A stretch of 64,000 nt of DNA from Zonotrichia leucophrys gambelii (lineage: Eukaryota > Chordata > Aves > Passeriformes > Passerellidae): the NCBI RefSeq assembly GCF_028769735.1, contig NC_088171.1:92736912-92800911 (forward strand), given 5' to 3'. How positions within the stretch are numbered: the first letter of the stretch is position 1; every line of letters starts with the position of its first letter. Shown here piece by piece: positions 48,816 through 63,405 of this stretch. A program made the translations under genes and the position numbers. Below the pieces are notes generated by a model. It ran no database searches and was not told the origin of the DNA. It saw only the letters and a program-made list of their open reading frames with translations.

Positions 48816-51800
48816 CAGAATGAGGTACAAATAAATTCTGTGTATGCATTGATTGTTATGATGAGCTGGATGCATGTGAAGCAGGGGCAATTCACACCTG
48901 AACTCCCTTTAAACAGAGCGTGACAGCTGAGGCAGCAAAGCCTGTTTGCCAACACAGAACACTGGGTGGTCTTCCCACGGTGCTGACCTGCCAGCACTGG
49001 GCAGGGCACTTCTGGGGGTACTCACATCTTGATCTTGCAGCCCAGGCTGAGCAGGGCCTTGCTGAGCACACCAGGATGAATTCTGGCCGAGAAACAGAGA
49101 GGCCATGCCCCTGCATGTGATCTGGGTGAGCACCTGGTGCAGGACCTCAGTAATGCTGGATATTAGATAATTATGGATATCTGCCCCTGTTCTGGGGGCT
49201 CATCCCTTGTGTAATCCTAGCAGTGCTGGGATCTGTGTTATCTTGCACAGCAGTGTACTTCCAGAGACTGGGATCCACATGACTCTCCAAAAAGAGAAGC
49301 AGGGTTTTAGTGGATCATTTCTGATGTCCCAGCTTTGTGAAGGGAATTTTACCTAACCAGATGGGTGAGTGGAAGCGCATGGTGTGACAAGGGCAAAGCC
49401 AAGCAAGGTGCTGGTTGCCCTGTCAAGACACACATGCAGACTGGGCAACTGGCTCCCATCCATGGCCACACAGCGGCTGGATCCCTTTGGCAGGACCAGC
49501 TTGGTCCCTTTACCCAAAGAAGTGCTTTAGCTTCGATATCTTCATCATCCAGTCAAATGTGAATAAAAATACCCTGTTTTTTCAAAAGAGAGAAGGAAAG
49601 AGAAATGTATGAGTGGGCAGATTGTGATCATCTAAACCATATTTCCTTAGAAACCATAAGTAATCATGGACCTCCAGAATTCTGGAAAATAAGAAAAACT
49701 CTCTGGAATGGTACAAATGGGAACATAGTATAAAGGGTAAAATATGTTCTAGTTTTATTATTTAGGTTCAGAGCAGCAGGGCTATGAAGCTAAATCTGGA
49801 ATACATATGGGGAGGAGATTTGATTTTGGTGACTGGAAGCCAAAACATGGCCATCTCAAACCAAATTTCCTTCCTTCTGTACAGTTTTCTGAGGTAGGGT
49901 TTAATGTTTACCCCGAGAGAAAAATTAAATGTTTTCTTGGAGAGTATTTGTAAAGCTGAAGTCTACATGCTTGTGACATCAAATCACAAATGTTGTGCTA
50001 TATTGCCCCGTGGGCATGGAAATTTCAAGCTCTTGAGTACACTATTATAATAAGTTTAAAATGCAATTCTTGCAAACAGTGTAATTCCTGGAGACACTTT
50101 AGTTGTACATTGGTTTACAGATTGTTATCACAGTTGTGTAAAGAAAATAAGAAAATATTTGTATTTCCAAACACCAGAATCAGGCTGACAGGCCTGTGCT
50201 CTCTTTGAGGGAGCAGCGGGGACTTCTGTTTTCCTTTGACTGTAAAACTGCTTTCCAACCCTTATGCAAAAGCATTAATCTTTGCTTAGAAACAAAGCAG
50301 GCACATCTAGTCATTAAAATTCCTTGAGAATTTATCTCAGTATGCTTTCAAATGACAGTTCTGAAATTATTTCACTAAAGCAGGTTAAAAGAAAAGAAAG
50401 ATTTTACCTGGAAAAATAGCAATGACTTTTAGTCAGATACCCATGTCTGGCCTTGCTGTCACATTCAGGTTATGAGGCCATTGTCAGCATACTTGTCTGT
50501 TCCACGCATTTTAAGAAAACTGGGTTGTAATAAACGGGGACAACTTGTGACAACATAATGTTTAGCTCACCAGAGCTATTTCTGATTATTTGGGTTAGAT
50601 GGTAGTGAATGGATTCCCCAGTTCATGTCTTTGCATCTTGAAAGCTCTGATTTCATTATTCTGAAGTGACTCCCCACAGGCCAATATCTTGAATATCCCC
50701 TGTGAAGTTAATTTCATAGCTTTTCCTGGCACCTTGTTTCTGCATTTGCATCTGTGTTTATTTTGCCTTCACATAGTTATGAAAATTTCTCTAATTTTTA
50801 ATCTGCTCTTCTCCTTATTAATGCTTTATTATAGTACTTCCTGATCTTCGCAATGGGTTGATGGGACTGATTTATGTTTTATCTGATATCCATTCATATG
50901 TCCATGAATAACCCTGCTTCCTCTTCTCTTTCCATAAAAGCTTCTCCATATTTGAAGATGTTTGCTCTTAAACTCTTCTAAATTCAACAGCATTTTTAAA
51001 TTTTGCCCCTATATTAATAAAGGAATGAAAAAAATCAAGGAAGATTGGAGGTAGCTGTAGTGACATAGTGTAATTTAACATGCTGTTTTTATTAACACTT
51101 CCCAACATAGTGTTTGACTTCTCTTTGGCAGTCAGAGTAACTTGAGTTCAGTGCATTAATAGTTTTAATCTTCCTCTCATATAACTTACTGGTGTCCTTA
51201 TAACGGTGATTTTGATTAAGTCTGGATCAATGTGACTAAATTTTCCTCATTTGATTCAAGTCATATTTATTTCTATAAAATCCTGGGCTTCTGCCCAAAA
51301 AATCAGTAGTGAGTTTTAACTGTCTCTTTGGCCTGTGAGCAGACTTTAAATGCAAAGTTTTTGATGCTTAATTCAAGAAATATTATACATTTTAAAGGAC
51401 TCAGTGCTTGAAAAGTGTTAGAAAGTGCAAGCTATGAACGCCTGGCTGTGCTGACCTAAGGAGAGCTAACTACACTGCTATGACGTGGTAGAAACATAAG
51501 CAAAGGTAGGGGAAACTGCTGGGATAGTGGGAAGAAGCTGGTAGCTGCTACCAGGAAGAAAATCACATGCAAAGACAGAAAAACAGATCTAAGCTGGAAC
51601 CAGCAGCAAGAGAAGTAGTTTTGTTGGAGCCGGGACTGAAAGCTGAAACATTAGAGACTCCTAAGAACCTCTGATAGCAGTACGTGAACTCATAGGAGCC
51701 TGCAGGAACTGGATAACACTGGGGACTGGATAACAGCAATCTCTAACCTGAATGACTTACCCATGCTAACGAAGATGGAAATGGGCTTTCACATCCAACT

Positions 51801-52783
51801 CTCACAGGGTTTTCCTGTATGTTGTTTAGAATGGATTTTCATTTTATCACCGATGACAGGAAATCACCCAGTTCATAACTAGGATGGAATAAGCCTACCT
51901 AATCCAGGTATGAAATGGCATCCTTTGAAAATGTTTTCCCCTAGCACTAAATTTTTTCCAATCTGATTTGTAGTACAGATTTCTTGCATGTCATTAACAT
52001 TAAATGGGTTGCTGAGTAAATCTTCTGATTTGGGCTTCTGCTAGACTAAAACCATCCACTTCAAGGATTGTCCATATCACATCAGTGAAAAAGATCTCAT
52101 TGCTTGTTTTAAAATTCTGAATTGAGACTGATGTTTTAGTCAATCAAAAAATTTGTTCTGGTTCCTATGAGTCAAATACTTAAATGCTTGTCTTCATTTT
52201 CTTATCCTGGGTAGGATAATGGATATCCTGGGTGAGACTGGACAGGATTATAATTATGCATCAAAAATCCTGCTACAGGATTTCCTCAAGCAGATTTAAA
52301 TGTTCTTTCAAAGCCTTCTACTATGGACAGTACCTTTTCCACTCTTGCCCCAGATCTGCTGCTACAGAACCAGCAAGTGATTTTCTGTTTCTTACTGGTC
52401 TTCCAAAAATCACATAAATGTTATACCTTTGCTTCAGCTTTTCTACCCCTTTCTTGCCTCTTGCTAAAACAAATAATTTGTGTTGTTATGAAAGTGCTCC
52501 TGCTCAAACTGTGTATGATAATGTTTGATGTCTGCATGCTGATGATCTTCTGTGATAAGATACTGTACAACTTTACAGTGCCACGCACTAAACACAGCAG
52601 CATGCAGGAGCTCACATGATGGTCACTTAATATCCATGACTCACTGTCCACAGGACTAGGATTCCAGCCAGCTGGGATTTGTTCTAAGTGGTGTGAAATG
52701 ACAAACAGTGCATGATATACAGCTCAGATACCAAACATGGTGGCCAGGGTTTTACAAAAACATGGCTGCTTGCCCTCTCAATT
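48816..52783. other. Intergenic, no gene recognised
   Basis: Open frames at 48815-49133 overlap on both strands within a GC-richer patch, and none matches a family I know. The stretch at 51400-51780 is purine-rich and repeat-like in feel, but I cannot name it. No RNA genes seen. Confidence 0.55.
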
Positions 52784-52847
52784 AAAAAAAAAAAAAAAAA
52801 AACAAAAAAACAAAGAAAAGAAAAAAAAAGAAAAAATAAAAGAAAAT
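52784..52847 (+). repeat. A-rich low-complexity tract
   Basis: About 18 A residues are followed by A runs broken by single C, G or T bases. There is no recognisable retroposon body upstream, so it is listed only as simple sequence. Confidence 0.9.
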
Positions 52848-53139
52848 CGTGCAATAGATTCACCCAATGACTACTGAACATTATTTTTAAAAAATGTATG
52901 AAAAATTAAGTGCCAAGATAAAGAGAATGGTATCTTGGCTTTTCTAGGTGGTTTCTGCACCCTCCCTGGTCTCTGGTTGTTTTCCCTTTGTTTAATTTTT
53001 CAGTTTGAGTTTTATGTTGGAAACTGATAACTCCTCTAACGGTGCTTGTGATCTCTCTCCCTGATTTTTGTATGTAAAACTGCAACTTATTTTCCCTGGC
53101 TTGAAATTCAGCTGGGATGTTTTACAGTTGCGGAGTGCA

Positions 53140-53400
53140 AGAGGGATTAGATGCTACTCTGTGATTCACCCAGTCCCCGAGGACAGCTATATAAAGATCA
53201 TCCTCTTCCCCTTGGCCCCAGGGAAGCTAGGGGGCAGATTACGAGCTAGCGGAAAAGACGAACGCATACAGAAAAAAAACCTCACCGTCTGCAAAGAGGC
53301 TCCTGGAGCACACATTCCCCTGCTCTCACATTGTACAGAACTGGGAAAAAGTGCACTCCACTGCTCGCCTGCAGCTGGCATGGCCACAGAGGGGCAGTTC
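53140..53400 (+). promoter_or_regulatory. Possible small TATA/CpG promoter-like patch
   Basis: TATATAAAG at 53188-53196 is a good TATA box. The surrounding 260 bases hold about nine CpG dinucleotides (for example near 53129, 53177, 53241, 53250 and 53259), noticeably more than neighbouring DNA, which is CpG-poor. A 117-codon open frame (53068-53421, plus) covers the area but starts before the TATA box and has no recognised motif. An unrecognised LTR or a conserved enhancer are alternatives. Weak call. Confidence 0.22.
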
Positions 53401-56400
53401 AAGGGAGAACAAAGCCACTAAAAGTTCTCTTTCCCACATTGGGACTGCTGCTTTCACAGAAGTTTCTCAAGGTTCTTTTTTCCAAGGAGAAGAAGGTGAT
53501 GGGAAAGGCAGGACCCAGAGACCCTGCTGTTTACAGATACTTTTCCCCTATGGCCTGGGAATCCTGAAATGTGATTGCCTTGTAAGGGCAGGTTATTTTC
53601 AGCCACTCCCTTCATTATGTTCCAGTTAAACCCATGGCTCAAGTGGGGATTCTGTGCTGGAGAGATTCTGCACTGGCTCTCTGCCCAGGGATAGATTGCA
53701 GCTAGGGTAGACTCCGACAGAAATAGGTGGATATGTGTGTAGACCTCCAAGTCTTGAAACAAGAATATCACTGCTAGAGGTCAAGGCTTGAGCCTGCCAG
53801 TATTTCCCTCCTTTACTGAAGTCACTTGATGCTCCCTTGCCAGCGCTGGCTATTTTTGTAACAGTGTCACAGTGCTGGGGATTTTCTCATTTAGGACCAG
53901 GTCACAGAAGTGACACAACTTGGGATACTTTTGCATCTGCGACTTCATTAAGAAGCGCAAACTCAGTATATTCATGCTGCAATTTCTTCTAGGTAGCTTG
54001 AAGAAGTACTTCTTACTTCAATGTTTATAAAATTAATTGTATTTTATGTGTTTTATCTGAGGCTTTAATATTTTAAAACTATTATTTTTGTCCTGTGCAA
54101 AAACTTGTCTTTCCTATTTTCTCAGAAACAAAGTTTTGAAACGAAAATCAAGATTATTGGGTTGCAGGTTTTGGGGTTTTTTTTTAAGAGGATATGCAAC
54201 AGTTTTAGATGGCTTTTCAAAACACTTGGAATTAAGGATTTGAATGAAAAAATCTCATATCTGGTCCTTTTCCATGGTTTTTATGGAAGAATCAAGACAT
54301 GATTTGAAAAAATTGAAGAAAGAAGGAACCTGAAAGCTGACAGCTATGACAACACCTGCCTCAGCTTTCTGGGTTCTGCATGGCACATTTAGTTATATTT
54401 ATCCTTCTATTTTTGCATCACCATTTTGTCCTGCATCTCGTCACATGCAGCAGGGTTTTGCTGCTTCAAAGTCTTTGTCAACTGTAAAGTCACTGCTCCA
54501 TGTAGCTTGTTTAAGATGAAAAGCCTTTCCTAAATGGGGGGTTGGCCTTTTTACAAATGGAGCAGTGTACTTTATTTCATTTTATTCTATTTTTAATTAA
54601 GATTTTTGCTGCAGCACTATCTGGTATTACCATTGGCTTTACTAAGGCTTCACTGCCTTAACTTTTGTTTTTAATGTTCATTATGTTCAAATGTGTTTTG
54701 TTTTAAAATATGTGTTGCTATTCATGTTACTGAGAGCAAATTCAATGTGCCCTGTACAAGAAGGTAATGAGATTTGTGATGATTCCCAGTTCCTTGGGGA
54801 ATTATTTCAGCCTTAGATGGCACTTTGAGAACACTCTGTCCTTGCACAAGAAAGCTTTCCTTAGTTATAAGTAGACACTTAATATAGGGCAAGATTAAAA
54901 TCCTTGACAAAGGTTGTAATGACTTCACTAGGTCAAGGATTTTACCACAGGATAGTGAAACAAAGAAATGAACAGAAATGAACAATGTACGACCCTGTCT
55001 CCCTTGTGAAGGGAGGTCACTCTTGGCATGGATCTTGGACCTCAACCAAGCACTTCGTCTTCTGAAGTGAGAGCTGTATTGTGCATGGAAATTAATCCAC
55101 ACCGTGCTACCTGTTGGACTTTTTGGATTGGTTTGTATTCTCTTGGCAATAATATACAAGGAAGAGAGGGGTGACTCTGTGATCAATTCTCCTCTGTTAG
55201 TAGGTAACATTGGTAAGGTGTGTTTAAAAATTAGCCTGTCTGGCCTCAATGTCTTTCCTGATAGGCAGTCTAAGCTACATTTGCTACAGATTGCTGAGCA
55301 CTGAATCTTTAGATATCTATCAGGACACTGAAGCCACCTTTTGACAATAGCTGTTGCTTTCTACCAGTTTCCAGTGAGTATTGAGTTATTCAAGTACCCA
55401 TCTTGTGTCAGCTAGGCTCTGGAGGCTACTGATGTTTTCTGGTACAAGTATGGGAACAATGGACAGGATTATAATTTTCAGTAAAATGTTGGGTTACAAA
55501 GAACCTAATAGACTAAGGCATTTTGCAGAAGTGCTATCTTAACTCCTTAATGTCATATAATTAGGGGGGAAAAGGATAAAATCTAAAAAAAAAAAAAATT
55601 AAAAATTAAAAAGAAAATAAAATGGGGGTTGTTTGGGTTTGGAATATTCTTTTTTCTCTACCTAGCTCTATGGTTTATTTTTCCAAGGAAGAAAACATTT
55701 GCATTGGCACTGTGCTGACTGGGGAGGAAAATGGTATTCTAAGCCCTATCCTGCATATTTCAAGGCTGGCAGTGCTTTCTTACTCAGTCTTGTGGTACCC
55801 TATCTCCCACAGGCCTGTAGATAAAGGCCTGAATCAAAGCACCTTGCTCATCTAATTCCCAACACTGCCTCTCCCTGTGCATCAACTACTTGCCCACTGT
55901 TCCTTCTTTCTACTGCACAATTTCTTCTATGCTGTGAGAGGAATACATGCAATTGTGTAGGTCCAGTTGATGTAGGTTTCAGTTTGCTTTGCTTAATGGT
56001 TGGGGTGTACTCACTTTTGTTGCCACCATCTCCCTAGTCTGGTCCTCTGACTGGAGGCCATGGTTAGAAGGTCATGTCTACATGGAGATACTCATTTCTG
56101 GTATTGGTAAAGTCAGGATCAGAAGATGTTCTGAGCATGTGTTTTGGAGAAGAGAAATGAAACTGCAGTGAAGTTGAAGGATCTGATTCACATAAAAAAT
56201 GTCAAAAGAGTCTGAAAGATTTTTAAATGGGAAGTATTGTAGGAAACCACCTTCTTGTAGAAGAATGCCCCAATATAACTAGCTAGCTTTTGCATCTTTA
56301 GTTTAGCAGACGGAATGAAAAGAAGACAGAACTACTGTCTGCAGGAATCAAATTGTAGAATTCAGTGTCTCACTCCACTTGGACCTTGAAGGTCTTCAAA

Positions 56401-57954
56401 AATAATTTGAGGCAAAAGGAAGAGAAAACTTGTGATGTTGGGAGACAAAAAATATTATGGTTTTGTAGATCAAATTTCTAGAGAGACTCAGATTGATTTG
56501 TGTAGATGAATTTTTCAGGAAGGGAAATGAATGAAGAAATACTCAGCTTCAGAGACCGGGGATGAGGATGGGTAGACCTCATTTCACAGTAAATTCTGTG
56601 TGTCCATGTGAATGCTGGTGACAGTGACATCAGTGGTGGCACTAAGCTTATTGGGAGGTGGGAGATGGCACAGGAGAAGGCGATGCAAACAGCTTCAGCA
56701 GAACACTTCCAGGAGAAGAGAAAGTGACTGGTAGAAAACTCCTCCATTCTCCATCATTCGTCCATGAAGATTGATGAAGTTCTCTGCAGCTCTGTCCTGG
56801 TCTTTTCAGTGAAGAACCCTGCTAGCTTTCTCATAGTGGCAAAAGTAATTAAAAAGGGGATCAGCTACAGAGGAACATAAACCACACTGAAAGTCTCTCT
56901 TTAATGGTATCCCCTCCATACTTCATTGGTGGCAGGCATTCTGCTAGTACCTGCTAATTCTATTTCTAATCAGGTTTACAGCTCACTAAAGGATGTTTTA
57001 TATCTAACATAGATACATTTAATGGTTTAATCCTTGTCTGTGATTATGAAAAGAGATTTTAGAAAAGACTGGAAGACATGGCACACAAGATACTGGAAGT
57101 TCAGTGGTTTTTTATCTTTGCTCAAAACCGCCATGGAAGATGTGTGGAACTCCACTACTTTGGACGGCAGTGGATTTTGTAGAGACAAAGTTCAACGTAG
57201 TCATAAGTGTATTAACTTTCACTACAGCTATATTTCCTGCAATGTTTGGAAACTCAGAAAATTAGGGCCACTATGCTGTTGGCAGGATGGAATTATGAAT
57301 CATGAGGCAAAGACAACACCTGGCTGCTGGGGAAAGAAAACCTCTGAAGAGCAACTATATATGTATCTGTGTGTATTGCCTCTTTTGAGGGCAAATATAC
57401 ATCTTCAAAGTTAGGCTGAAATTCTCCAATTAAATAGGGTTTGATCAATTAATATTTAGTTGAGGGTATTTTACAAGTTTTTTTCATTATTTTGTGACAC
57501 AAGTGTCCCATAGAATTCCTGTCTGAGTTGCTGGATTCCTGGCAAAGGAGGTTACTCATCACTCTGGTTCAAGGGAGATCCAAGAGGCATATTGCAAAAT
57601 TTTGGGTTCTTCAGTGGAAACCTCAGTGGAGTCTGAACTTTCCCAAAGCTGTAAGCCTGAAGGCTCTTGGGGGAAGGAAGCTCTGAAAGCTGCAAGGTGC
57701 CCCATCAGAGAAGGTCCTGCAAATCCTGGAGTTGGCTTCCTTCATGTATTTATCACAGTATCATGAAATTCTCACAGTTTGGGTCTCACAAACTCCTGTA
57801 CTATATGCTTTAACCCTTCAGTTTTGAATTTGGTGCCTTATTTTTTTTTCCAAATATTCATGTCCTTATACACTGACAGAGCTTGCACAAGACTAAATCA
57901 AGCCAAAAGAAAACATCTGGACATGTCAAAATGTGGATGAATGGAAGTCTCAGC
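53401..57954. other. Intergenic, no gene recognised
   Basis: The largest open frame is 175 codons on the minus strand (54722-55249), with no recognised domain. Within it lies a 12-bp perfect inverted repeat (54897-54943). An A-rich stretch of TTAAAA units lies at 55586-55616. No known repeat family identified. Confidence 0.55.
54897..54943. repeat. 12-bp perfect inverted repeat, 23-base loop
   Basis: AAAATCCTTGAC (54897-54908) and GTCAAGGATTTT (54932-54943) can pair perfectly. The stem is AT-rich and short for a microRNA precursor; no second complementary segment extends it. Confidence 0.85.
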
Positions 57955-58395
57955 TGGATTGTTCCATACAGTTTTGGATACCATACTTCAGAAAATATGT
58001 GGTCCAAATGGATGTACTCTGCGGAGATTAAAAAGAATAACTGGAAACTGTGATCAGCAAGGAAAACAAAAGCAGAATTAGGTTTATTTAGTCTGAAAAA
58101 GAGAACTCCAAAGGAAGGCAGGAGAAATATTCCTTAGGTATGCAAGCACTTGGTGGGAAGTAATAGCTTGTTGTCAGAGCATTCACAATGCATACACAAA
58201 AGATAATGGACCTAAACTGCAGTAAAGGAGATTCATGGCCAAATCAAGGGCTAAAGTATGAAAGGGTACCCTAGCACTGAATTATATTGTCTGAGAAAGC
58301 TGTAAATCTCCATCATTAGGGAGATAGTTGCTGTTGTTTTAGGCAAGTATTTCTCAGTTATGTCTGGATGTGGGTTAAAAGGAGGAACTAAGCTG
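57955..58395 (+). mobile_element. Ancient, highly diverged CR1-type LINE fragment
   Basis: Blocks of an old CR1 are recognisable in order: CCATACAGTTTTGGATACCA (family CAGTTTTGG.CACCA, the C-terminal reverse-transcriptase region), TTTATTTAGTCTGAAAAAGA (family GTTTAGTCTGAAGAAGAGAAG), ATAATGGACCTAAACTGCAG with TAAAGGAGATTCA (family TGGACTTAAATTGCAACAAGGGAGG), and AAATCTCCATCATTAGGGAG. Several blocks between these are lost or scrambled. Divergence is much greater than in the copies at 27242 or 63068. The type resembles older amniote CR1 lineages rather than the young avian ones. Confidence 0.72.
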
Positions 58396-59027
58396 ATTTT
58401 TGAGAACACTTTCAGCCATGTTTTCTATAATGTGTTTTGGAAGTAGGGAAGGAGAAAAGTTTGGAGATGAAACCTGAAAAAAACTTCCAAAGATTACGAT
58501 CTTTCACATTATTCTTTTATTGGCAAATACTACATATAAAAAGTAAAGGAATTACTTTTATCTTCCCTGATACATGAAGATTTCAAAAAGTAGCTGTCTG
58601 CTCTTCTTTTTTGACAAATGTGGTGAATAGATAGCCCTGTTATTATCTCTGTCCTTGCTCTGCTACTGAAAGAACAATTGAATAAAGTTATAATATTTAT
58701 CTTCTAGTAGTTTTAGGTATTAACACTAATTAACACTGGTAACACTCAGGTAATATTGTCAATCCTGCAATGATCTGCATTCTGATCTTGTGCAAGATTC
58801 AAAACATTTGTAATGATGTTCTGCCTTACAGATGAGGCATAAGCTATTAAATACAGTTTGATCTATGTATTTCAAGAAAATATAAGATATTATTATCTTA
58901 CTTATTGGTATTTTTAAGTATCCCCTAAACCCTCCTCTGTTTTCCTGGTTTTGCTTTTTCTAATAGAGCTTTTACAACCAGTATGTCAAATTTTTCCTGC
59001 TTTCCTATGAAATGGCACTTCTGCAAT
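58396..59027. other. Intergenic, nothing recognised
   Basis: AT-rich DNA leading into the large pyrimidine array. No gene or repeat family visible. Confidence 0.6.
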
Positions 59028-60748
<1,721 letters not shown>

Positions 60749-61126
60749 ATGAGATCTGATTCTTGTGAAAAAACTCAGTTAAAAAAAAAGTGATGATCAG
60801 AATCCTGTGAGTGAATTTGAAAACAGAAAAAGCAGAGACATCCAAAGGTAGGTCTCTGTAATTTTGCATATAAACCATGTATTATGAAAATACTAAAAAA
60901 GTAGTACTTTTTGCTAAATTTTATCATGATTGTTTTAAAAGTCTATTGCAACTGAATGCCTTTAATATTCCTCCTAACCTCCCTTTAGAGTTTGTTTCTT
61001 GCTGGCTTTTCTGGGTGTCAGGAAAGCAAAAGTCACATTGAGTGGCTGCCTCTTCTCTTGGGCCTCTTCTCTTGGGCATGGTTACTGCAGACTGGTGCTA
61101 ACCATTACTTCCTTGTTTTTCAAGTG
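60749..61126. other. Spacer between the array and an LTR-like repeat
   Basis: Ordinary AT-rich DNA with a short A run at about 60780. A 14-base exact tandem duplication (CCTCTTCTCTTGGG, 61049-61076) is present. No gene. Confidence 0.6.
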
Positions 61127-62279
61127 TTCTGGGCAAAACAATGAGACAGGACACATCTGACTCTGTCTGACACTCCTGTGGCATGGACCACACTGAAACA
61201 GCTGGGGCTTCTTATTTTGTGGAGTGAATTGTTGCCTAAAGAGGCTGACCTGGAATAGAGGTTAGACAGAGTTAAAGGACTAAAGTAGGTATTTATTAAA
61301 AGGCCTTTAAAGGATACACCTTGGGCAGTACAAGAGTCCAGCCATGGCTCTGCCCAAGGTGGACAACCAGTCACAAGTTTTCACACTTTTACAAGTTTTG
61401 GTCCATTTACATATTGGGGTTAATTGTCTAATTACAGCTTCAGGTTATGAAGTCCCATCCTCCCACACTGCTCCCATTAGTTTACTGTTATTTGTACCTT
61501 TTGGGCCTGAAGCTGCAATGGTGTCCTTTGTTGTCAGGCTGGAAAAGGATTGTTTTGTCTGACTATCCTGTGAAGAGAACTTGCTAACGCTTTATATGAA
61601 GTTCAGAGTCATACACTAAGGCAGTACAGAATCTAAAAAATATGAAAGCTAAAGATTAAGACATCATTTCCTTCCTTTAGAGGCTTGACAAGGCCTTTAC
61701 CTTGTCGAGTCTCCATTCTAAACATCTACTAATTATAGGTATTTAATAACAGCTAAATATATAACAATAGTAAGTAACTAACAGCAATAATAAACATCTA
61801 ACAACAATAAATATCTAACAACAGACAAATATCTAATAGTAAATAAATATATTTGGCTCAGTCCAAAGTTCCTTGGTACTTTTTCACCTCTCCTGTTGCA
61901 TATATCCTAGAAAAATTTTGTCAGGGTCCTAAGTGCATTAATGAAACTTAGCTGCTCTCTTCAAACTCCCATAGGGCCTCAACCCAAATGTTCTGCTCAG
62001 GGCCTCCACTGCATCTCAGTTTCTGCTGAGCTCTGCTCCAGCTCCAACTGCGTTTCAGTCATGCCTGGCCATGGCCCCTGCTCCTAGCCTGACATGGGAC
62101 CTGCCCTGGCACTATGGACTTGCCTGCTGATCATGAGAAGGTGTTTGGCTACTGCTGTCAGACCTGGCCTGATGATTTGCATATAGATGTCACTACAAAA
62201 TGCTTGAGACTACAGGAAGCCTCACTCCTCAAAGGTACACAGCTGTGGCTTGTCTTAAATGGATTGGGGTGTTTCCACA
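61127..62279 (-). mobile_element. Probable endogenous-retrovirus LTR or LTR-derived repeat
   Basis: Wording such as GACCTGGAATAGAGGTTAGA, GGTATTTATTAAAAGGCC, AAGGATACACCTTGGGCAGT, AGTTTTGGTCCATTTACATA, CTGACTATCCTGTGAAGAGA and CTGCTGATCATGAGAAGGTG is what I recall from repeated sequences in passerine genomes. On the minus strand there is a TG start candidate (TGTGGAAACACC, ending at 62279), an ATATAAAG TATA box near 61595, and an AATAAA polyadenylation signal near 61293, in the right order for an LTR. A TAACAA-rich stretch lies at 61740-61860. No retroviral gene is recognised. Ends are approximate, and the part above 61870 may belong to another repeat. Confidence 0.5.
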
Positions 62280-63067
62280 ATCTGACTTCTCTGTCCCTTC
62301 TGTGAGGAAAATTTACCTCAAAATTAGATCAAGCAAAACATTGCTATTTTGGTCAGCCTGTGCACATGGATTTGCTCTTATCCCTCATTCCTCATTTTTG
62401 GACTCACATCCAAAAAAATCTTGGCTAAAATCAGAGTACACCTGCATGTACTGGTCTTTACACATGTGGGATGGCACACTGCTGCTAAGGCATGGCTTGC
62501 TATTGCTAACCCCTTCCCCAAGGAATGGAACTATCCTGACAGGAGATAGTGGGACTTACAGTCCCTGAATTTCAATTACAAGGGGAGGAAAGGAAAGAGG
62601 GAAGGAGAGCTGGGTGTTGTTGCTGCCTGCTTCCCTGTGCACAGCACATATTTCTGCATGGATTTCCAGCAGCAGTCATTGATGATCGCATCAGCAGTAA
62701 AGTCCCTTGATGCTTGCAATCCTTCTTAAGGAGTCCAGGGATGGTAGCACTGCATGGAAACCGGGCTGAAAGCAGGAAGGAACACTGGTGACAGGTGAGC
62801 AGAGAGCAGAAGAGCTGCTCTGTGTGAGGAGAAGTTCTGTCCAGCCTAGCACTTTTTATCTGATGAGCCAGCAGCAGATCCTGCAGAAGAAGTAAGGAAC
62901 TGGTCATTTCTGGAGTGATTCCTCCCTTGTTACATCCTTCCTTCCTATCTCCAGCAGTCCCTGGGTTAGAGACTTACTGGTCAAGAATCCAAGTTGTTCT
63001 GTCTGAAGACTCCAGATGGACATGACCATCATTCCTATGCTTTGGGGCAAGCTAATTTCAGTCTTCC
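62280..63067. other. Intergenic, no gene recognised
   Basis: Overlapping open frames on both strands (122 codons plus, 62200-62568; 111 codons minus, 62572-62907) have no family motif. The stretch after the LTR-like repeat may include more of the same insertion. Confidence 0.5.
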
Positions 63068-63405
63068 AGTACCTGAAGGGAGCCTAGAAGAAAGATGGAG
63101 AGGGATCTTTTTTTACATGAGCATGTAGTGTCAGGACAAGGGGGAATCGTTTCAAACTGAAAGAGAGTAGGTTAGATTAGATCTTAGGAAGAAATTTGTT
63201 GCCCTGAGGGTGGTGAGGCACTGGAACAGGTTGCCCAGAGAAATTGTGGATGTCCCATCCCAGGAAGTGTTCAAGGCCAGGTTAGATGGAGCTCTGGGCA
63301 ACCTGGTCTTGTGGAAAGTGTCCCTGTCCATGGCAGAGGCCTTGAAACTAGATGACATTTAATGTCCCTTCTAACCCAGGCCATTTATGATTCTATGATT
63401 CTGTG
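63068..63405 (+). mobile_element. CR1 LINE 3' end, best preserved copy in the window
   Basis: Nearly all diagnostic blocks are present in order: AAAGATGGAGAGGGATCTTT, GACAAGGGGGAATCG, GATCTTAGGAAGAAATTTGT, GGTGGTGAGGCACTGGAACA, GGTTGCCCAGAGAAATTGTG, GTGTTCAAGGCCAGGTTAGA, CCATGGCAGAGGCC, then TGATTCTATGATTCTGTG at the end. It is 5' truncated at about 340 bases. Low divergence suggests it is among the youngest insertions here. Confidence 0.97.

Noticed and set aside
63152..63358. 68-codon minus-strand frame
   Set aside because: It is antisense to the well-preserved CR1 3' end.
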